DNA of 10,253 nt from Colivicinus sp963607765 (GTDB taxonomy: Bacteria > Bacillota_I > Bacilli_A > Erysipelotrichales > Erysipelotrichaceae), in contig CAVDDT010000049.1 in NCBI GenBank assembly GCA_963607765.1, forward strand, positions 1 to 10,253. Direction: 5' to 3'. Made by a program: the position numbers and the translations under genes. Under the pieces are notes generated by a model, which ran no database searches, was not told where the DNA came from, and was given only the letters and a program-made list of their open reading frames with translations. Below are positions 7,354 through 10,253 of the stretch, piece by piece. Position 1 is the stretch's first letter, and each line of letters starts with the position of its first letter.

Positions 7354-7356
7354 GAG
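7352..7356 (+). promoter_or_regulatory. Ribosome site overlapping the upstream stop codon
   Basis: AGGAG (7352-7356) shares bases with the TAG stop of the DUF1538 gene and lies 5 bases before ATG 7362. It excludes the in-frame GTG at 7356, which lies within the ribosome site itself. Confidence 0.8.
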
Positions 7357-7361
7357 TGGTT

Positions 7362-8027
7362 ATGAATACTTATTTAATGTTTACAATTTGTAGCCGTAAA
7401 AAGCTTAAAATGTTTCTAGATTTTTATAAGGAACATAATCTTAATATAGGCAATATTTCTTATGCTAGAGGTACTGCGGCTTATGATGTTTTAGATTATT
7501 TGGGCCTACAAGATGATGAGAAGACTTTACATACAACCATTATCGGTGAAAAGACTTGGAAGATTGTTAAAAAAGGTTTAGAGAATGACGTTCATATCGA
7601 TACGCCTGGAACTGGCATTAACTTTATTGTTCCACTTTCTAGTGTTGGTGGTAAAAAGGTTTTTAATTATTTATTGAATGGTCAAGAATATACAAGAGGA
7701 GAGGAAACAACCATGAAGGATACAAAATATGAATTAATTGTTACTATCGCAAATTATGGATACAATGCTGATATCATTGCCTCTGCTAAGAAAGCTGGTG
7801 CTTTTGGTGGAACTATTCTTCATGGCAAAGGCATGGGCAGCAAGGATGCTCAACAATTCTTAGGTGTTACTCTTGTATCTGATAAGGAGATTATTTTAAT
7901 CGTCACTAAAAGTGAGGCAAAAGAAACTATTATGAAAGCTATTACAAGTTCTAATGAAGAAGCTGGCATTGTATGTTTCTCTATGCCAGTTAGCGATGTT
8001 ACTGGATTTAAGCTTCATAGTATTTAA
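7362..8027 (+). CDS. Tandem PII-like (GlnB/GlnK-like) signalling protein
   Basis: This 221-residue soluble protein is built from two ferredoxin-like PII-type domains joined by a short linker. Domain 1 is about 1-97 and ends in GTGINFIVPLSSVGG. Domain 2 is about 121-217, with GGTILHGKGMGS, then SDKEIILIVT, and the closing AGIVCFSMPVSDVTGF. The two closing strands are clearly alike. The T-loop of domain 2, between the HGKG strand and the DKEI strand, is short, and no canonical uridylylated Tyr context is seen. PII proteins sense nucleotides and metabolites and plug or release membrane transporters. Two fused domains would give a pseudohexamer-like trimer, or a monomer mimicking part of one. The gene directly follows the DUF1538 gene with overlapping signals, so it probably regulates that membrane protein. 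The ligand is unknown. Confidence 0.8.
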   Translation: MNTYLMFTICSRKKLKMFLDFYKEHNLNIGNISYARGTAAYDVLDYLGLQDDEKTLHTTIIGEKTWKIVKKGLENDVHIDTPGTGINFIVPLSSVGGKKVFNYLLNGQEYTRGEETTMKDTKYELIVTIANYGYNADIIASAKKAGAFGGTILHGKGMGSKDAQQFLGVTLVSDKEIILIVTKSEAKETIMKAITSSNEEAGIVCFSMPVSDVTGFKLHSI

Positions 8028-8029
8028 TT

Positions 8030-8878
8030 ATGCAAGATTCTTTAAAATATTTTATCTCGGTATTTTTATATGGAACCCTTGGGTTCTTTTTATCGTTTAT
8101 AAGTGTTAACAGTGAGTTTGTGGTCTTTTGTAGAGGATTATTTGGATCATTATTTATTCTTTTTATTTTATTTATTAAAAAACAAAAATTGGATATAAAA
8201 GCTATTAAAAAGAATTTGAAGTATTTGGCTTTATCTGGTATTTCACTTGGACTTAACGAAACTTTTTTATTTATAGGATACAAATATTCTGTGTCATTGG
8301 CAGCACTAGGAAACTATACGGCTCCTATTTCAATCATTATCATTTCAAGCATTCTTTATAAGGATAAATTATCTGCTAAACAAATATCTTGCATTGTAGC
8401 TTCTTTTATTGGGATAGTCCTATTATCAGGTGTTTTAACAGGAACTGATAATAATGTGTTTGGATTATTGTTTGGACTTATAGCTTCAATCGGTTTTATA
8501 ACTTTAGTTTTTATGAATAAGAAACTAGAAAACATTGGCGCTTATGATAAAACCTTTGTACAGTTGCTCTCTTCGGCAACTGTTTTGATTCCATTTATTC
8601 TAATTAATAAAAGCTATATGATTAGTTTTGATGTAAAGACTGTATCTATTTTATTGATGCTTGGAATTATCCATACCGGTTTTGCGTATATTCTATATTT
8701 TGATTCAATTAAAACGCTAGCTCCAATAAAAATCGCTATCATAGGTTATGTTGAACCTGTTATGTCAGTATTAATTGGCACCTTATTTTTGAATGAACAA
8801 ATGAATATTTATACAATCATTGGAACCATTTTGATTATTGGCTCTGCGGTAATTAGTGAGTTGGTTAAGGAGAAATAA
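8030..8878 (+). CDS. EamA/DMT-superfamily transporter
   Basis: This 282-residue integral membrane protein has about ten hydrophobic helices and two EamA repeats, typical of the drug/metabolite transporter superfamily. The first half ends with NYTAPISIIIISSILYKDKL followed by a GIVLLSG helix. The second ends with GYVEPVMSVLIGTLFLNEQ and a GTILIIGSAVISE helix. The conserved Pro/Glu motif before the ninth helix is intact. Substrates in this family are mostly amino acids, nucleosides or other metabolites, and cannot be inferred here. The ATG lies 2 bases after the stop of the PII-like gene with no Shine-Dalgarno site, so translation probably depends on re-initiation, or on a weak internal promoter. 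Its stop overlaps the next start codon (TAATG). Confidence 0.87.
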   Translation: MQDSLKYFISVFLYGTLGFFLSFISVNSEFVVFCRGLFGSLFILFILFIKKQKLDIKAIKKNLKYLALSGISLGLNETFLFIGYKYSVSLAALGNYTAPISIIIISSILYKDKLSAKQISCIVASFIGIVLLSGVLTGTDNNVFGLLFGLIASIGFITLVFMNKKLENIGAYDKTFVQLLSSATVLIPFILINKSYMISFDVKTVSILLMLGIIHTGFAYILYFDSIKTLAPIKIAIIGYVEPVMSVLIGTLFLNEQMNIYTIIGTILIIGSAVISELVKEK

Positions 8879-9393
8879 TGAAAAAGGAACATTTAACTGT
8901 TGCCAATTGTATTACTTCACTTAGAATAGTTGGCGCTTTAATTATTGTTTTCTTAAAACCATTAAAAACATTTTTCTTTATTGTTTATACACTTTCGGGA
9001 GTAACTGATGCGATAGATGGCTTTATTGCTAGAATGCTTCATCAAGAAAGTGAATTTGGCTCTAAATTAGATAGTGTGGCCGATTTAACGTTTTATAGTG
9101 TACTGATGATTAAAATATTACCATTATTAATCAAATTACTTCCTTGTTCAATTTGGTATTTTATTGTTTTTGCTATTTTAGTAAGAATGATATTATATTT
9201 ATATACGGCTTTCAAAAATAAGAAATTGTTAAGTAGCCATTCTTATTTAAATAAGGCAACAGGGTTACTAATATTCTTTTTACCATATGTGTTACTAGCT
9301 AATTTTGTTGAACTCTATTGTTGGATATTGGTTGGCATAGCTGTAGCGGCAACAATACAAGAATTTACTAATGTAATAATTAAGAAGATGTAA
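8878..9393 (+). CDS. CDP-alcohol phosphatidyltransferase family protein
   Basis: This 171-residue membrane enzyme of phospholipid synthesis transfers a phosphatidyl group from CDP-diacylglycerol to an alcohol acceptor. The full catalytic signature D-x2-DG-x2-AR-x8-G-x3-D-x3-D is present: Asp44, Asp47-Gly48, Ala51-Arg52, Gly61, Asp65 and Asp69. Upstream is a first helix with the LTVANCITSLRIV entry motif. Several helices follow. The length is close to phosphatidylglycerophosphate synthase (PgsA), but residues that set the acceptor are not decisive, so no symbol is given. The start overlaps the EamA stop by one base, with AAGGAG (8867-8872) as ribosome site, which fixes it as the last gene of the four-gene operon. 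A terminator overlaps its stop codon. Confidence 0.88.
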   Translation: MKKEHLTVANCITSLRIVGALIIVFLKPLKTFFFIVYTLSGVTDAIDGFIARMLHQESEFGSKLDSVADLTFYSVLMIKILPLLIKLLPCSIWYFIVFAILVRMILYLYTAFKNKKLLSSHSYLNKATGLLIFFLPYVLLANFVELYCWILVGIAVAATIQEFTNVIIKKM

Positions 9394-9414
9394 GATATTA
9401 ACTTACATTTTTTT
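9385..9414 (+). terminator. Intrinsic terminator of the DUF1538 operon
   Basis: ATGTAAG (9388-9394) pairs with CTTACAT (9402-9408) around a 7-base loop and can be extended by three pairs at the base. It is followed by a T run to 9414. The stem includes the stop codon of the phosphatidyltransferase gene, so the operon ends here. Confidence 0.87.
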
Positions 9415-9416
9415 GA

Positions 9417-9445
9417 TTGACTCTACTATAGCTGAATAGTACAAT
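9417..9445 (+). promoter_or_regulatory. Near-consensus promoter of the miniprotein/PASTA unit
   Basis: TTGACT (9417-9422) and TACAAT (9440-9445) are spaced by exactly 17 bases, each matching the sigma-A consensus at 5 of 6 positions. Transcription should start near 9452. A strong AAAGGAGA ribosome site (9466-9473) follows. The spacer holds an inverted repeat, listed separately. This is the best promoter in the window. Confidence 0.8.
9424..9441 (+). repeat. Inverted repeat inside the promoter spacer, operator candidate
   Basis: TACTAT (9424-9429) and ATAGTA (9436-9441) are perfect inverted copies separated by 6 bases. They lie between the -35 and -10 boxes and overlap the first two bases of the -10. 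The position suits a dimeric regulator, but 6-bp arms in AT-rich DNA can be chance. Confidence 0.4.
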
Positions 9446-9446
9446 T

Positions 9447-9464
9447 AATACAGATAATACAGAT
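9447..9464 (+). repeat. Tandem 9-bp direct repeat at the predicted transcript start
   Basis: AATACAGAT occurs twice in perfect head-to-tail copies (9447-9455 and 9456-9464), starting just after the -10 box and ending just before the ribosome site. Its role is unknown; it may be a regulator half-site pair or a slippage product. Confidence 0.75.
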
Positions 9465-9482
9465 TAAAGGAGATAGTATTCT

Positions 9483-9614
9483 ATGAAAAAAGTTCTATTA
9501 TTTGTAGGTGCTGCAGCAGCTTTTGCGGCATTATATGTTTCTACTAACATCTATGGAAAAAAGAAAGATGAAGTAGAAGAAAAAGAAGAGAAAGATGAAG
9601 ACAATCTAGACTAA
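9483..9614 (+). CDS. 43-residue single-pass membrane miniprotein
   Basis: This small gene encodes 43 residues and has an excellent ribosome site (AAAGGAGA, 9466-9473) and promoter. Residues 4-20 form an Ala-rich hydrophobic helix after Met-Lys-Lys. A short TNIYGKKK stretch follows, then a highly charged tail from 26 rich in Glu, Lys and Asp that ends in NLD. The Lys residues after the helix may act as a stop-transfer signal, which would leave the acidic tail in the cytoplasm, but the two Lys at the N-terminus make the topology uncertain. I recognise no family. The stop codon is shared with the ribosome site of the PASTA gene 10 bases downstream, so the two are translated together and may form a complex. 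Confidence 0.78.
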   Translation: MKKVLLFVGAAAAFAALYVSTNIYGKKKDEVEEKEEKDEDNLD

Positions 9615-9624
9615 GGAGTAATTT

Positions 9625-10253
9625 ATGTCAGAAAAAGATTTTTTAAGTCAATTTTCTTCTGATGGCAAAACTCCCGATAGTTTTAAAGAAGAAGAAAGAA
9701 TTCCTGTTGAAAAGCCTAAGAAAAATATTAATCCAAAGGCAATTATTATCGCAGCTATTGTTTTAGCTGTGCTTGCGGTTGGATCATATTTCTTATTCTT
9801 TGCGCCAAAAATTGAAATGCCTGACTTTGTGGGCCAAACAAAAACAGATGTTGCCTCTTGGGTCAAGCAACAAGATATCACATCAAGTGGCATTGTATTT
9901 AAAGAAGAGTACAGCTTTGATTATGATGAAGATGTTATTATGAGCCAGGATGTAGAGGCTGGAAAGAAAGTAAAGAATGATGTTAAAGTCACATTCACTA
10001 TTTCAAAAGGCGCTGATCCTGATGAAAAAATAAGTGTTCCAGATCTTAAGTCAATGACTAAATCAGAGATTGAATCTTGGATTTCAACTAATAAATTAAG
10101 CAAGACAAAGATTACTACTACCTATAATGATTCAGTAGATAAAGATGCGGTTATTTCGTATGAAATAAAAGGTGTAGATGAAGCTGATTTTACTAGATCT
10201 TCTACATTAAATATCTCTATTTCTAAAGGACCACAACCTGCAGGTACTGTTAC
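9625..10253 (+). CDS. Membrane-anchored PASTA-repeat protein without kinase domain (3' end outside window)
   Basis: The frame is open from ATG 9625 to the window edge, giving 209 residues so far. Residues 1-37 are a hydrophilic cytoplasmic head, 38-60 a single membrane helix, and the rest is extracytoplasmic. Two PASTA-like repeats are visible. The first, at about 63-129, starts KIEMPDFVGQTKTDVASW and ends VTFTISKG. The second, at about 136-202, starts ISVPDLKSMTKSEIESW and ends LNISISKG. PASTA domains bind peptidoglycan fragments or cell-wall partners and usually sit on Ser/Thr kinases or penicillin-binding proteins. Here neither a kinase nor a transpeptidase domain precedes them. More repeats or another domain may follow beyond the edge. 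The ribosome site AAGGAG (9613-9618) overlaps the miniprotein stop codon. Confidence 0.85.
   Translation, partial: MSEKDFLSQFSSDGKTPDSFKEEERIPVEKPKKNINPKAIIIAAIVLAVLAVGSYFLFFAPKIEMPDFVGQTKTDVASWVKQQDITSSGIVFKEEYSFDYDEDVIMSQDVEAGKKVKNDVKVTFTISKGADPDEKISVPDLKSMTKSEIESWISTNKLSKTKITTTYNDSVDKDAVISYEIKGVDEADFTRSSTLNISISKGPQPAGTV

Noticed and set aside
7356..7361. GTG at 7356 as start of the PII-like gene
   Set aside because: It overlaps the ribosome site AGGAG itself; ATG 7362 has correct spacing and begins the first PII strand.
8008..8283. Open frame of 91 codons on the minus strand
   Set aside because: It is antisense to the start of the EamA gene; a low-complexity Lys/Asn-rich translation with no ribosome site support.
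9648..10103. Two minus-strand open frames (9648-9893 and 9921-10103)
   Set aside because: Both are antisense to the PASTA gene, whose plus-strand frame has promoter, ribosome site, membrane helix and repeats.

Overview
The window is AT-rich, densely coded DNA from a low-GC Bacillota. AT-rich promoters, strong AAGGAG ribosome sites, U-tailed hairpin terminators, a PASTA protein, a short MgtC/SapB protein and a Firmicutes-type uridine phosphorylase all fit a member of Bacilli, possibly near Erysipelotrichales or the Mollicutes side. That placement is an inference. There is no sign of an insertion sequence, prophage, CRISPR array or other mobile element, and no gap longer than 300 bases lacks a gene.

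Layout. Positions 1-537 hold the 3' end of a lacZ-type beta-galactosidase, closed by a hairpin that also serves the convergent gene. On the minus strand follow an HtrA-type membrane-anchored serine protease (587-1732) and, upstream of it, a COG2509 FAD-dependent oxidoreductase (1781-3328). A 39-base divergent spacer separates this from a CPBP/CAAX-type membrane protease (3368-4285). Both genes flanking the spacer lack a Shine-Dalgarno site and have a -10-like box exactly 6 bases before the ATG, as expected for leaderless mRNAs. Next come a tRNA-Trp with its own promoter and terminator, an MgtC/SapB-type membrane protein (4471-4896) and a uridine phosphorylase (4948-5727).

A tight four-gene operon covers 5788-9393: a DUF1538 multi-pass membrane protein, a protein made of two PII-like domains in tandem, an EamA/DMT transporter and a CDP-alcohol phosphatidyltransferase. 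The first two look like a transporter and its cytosolic regulator. Both are internally duplicated, and the stop codon of the first overlaps the ribosome site of the second. This pair is the most interesting system in the window.

After a clean terminator, a near-consensus promoter with a palindrome in its spacer and a tandem 9-bp repeat at its predicted start drives a 43-residue single-pass membrane miniprotein. This is followed 10 bases later by a membrane-anchored PASTA-repeat protein with no kinase domain, which runs off the window end.

All 11 visible stop codons are UAA (10) or UAG (1); none is UGA. The tryptophan codons read by eye are UGG, matched by the encoded tRNA-Trp(CCA).
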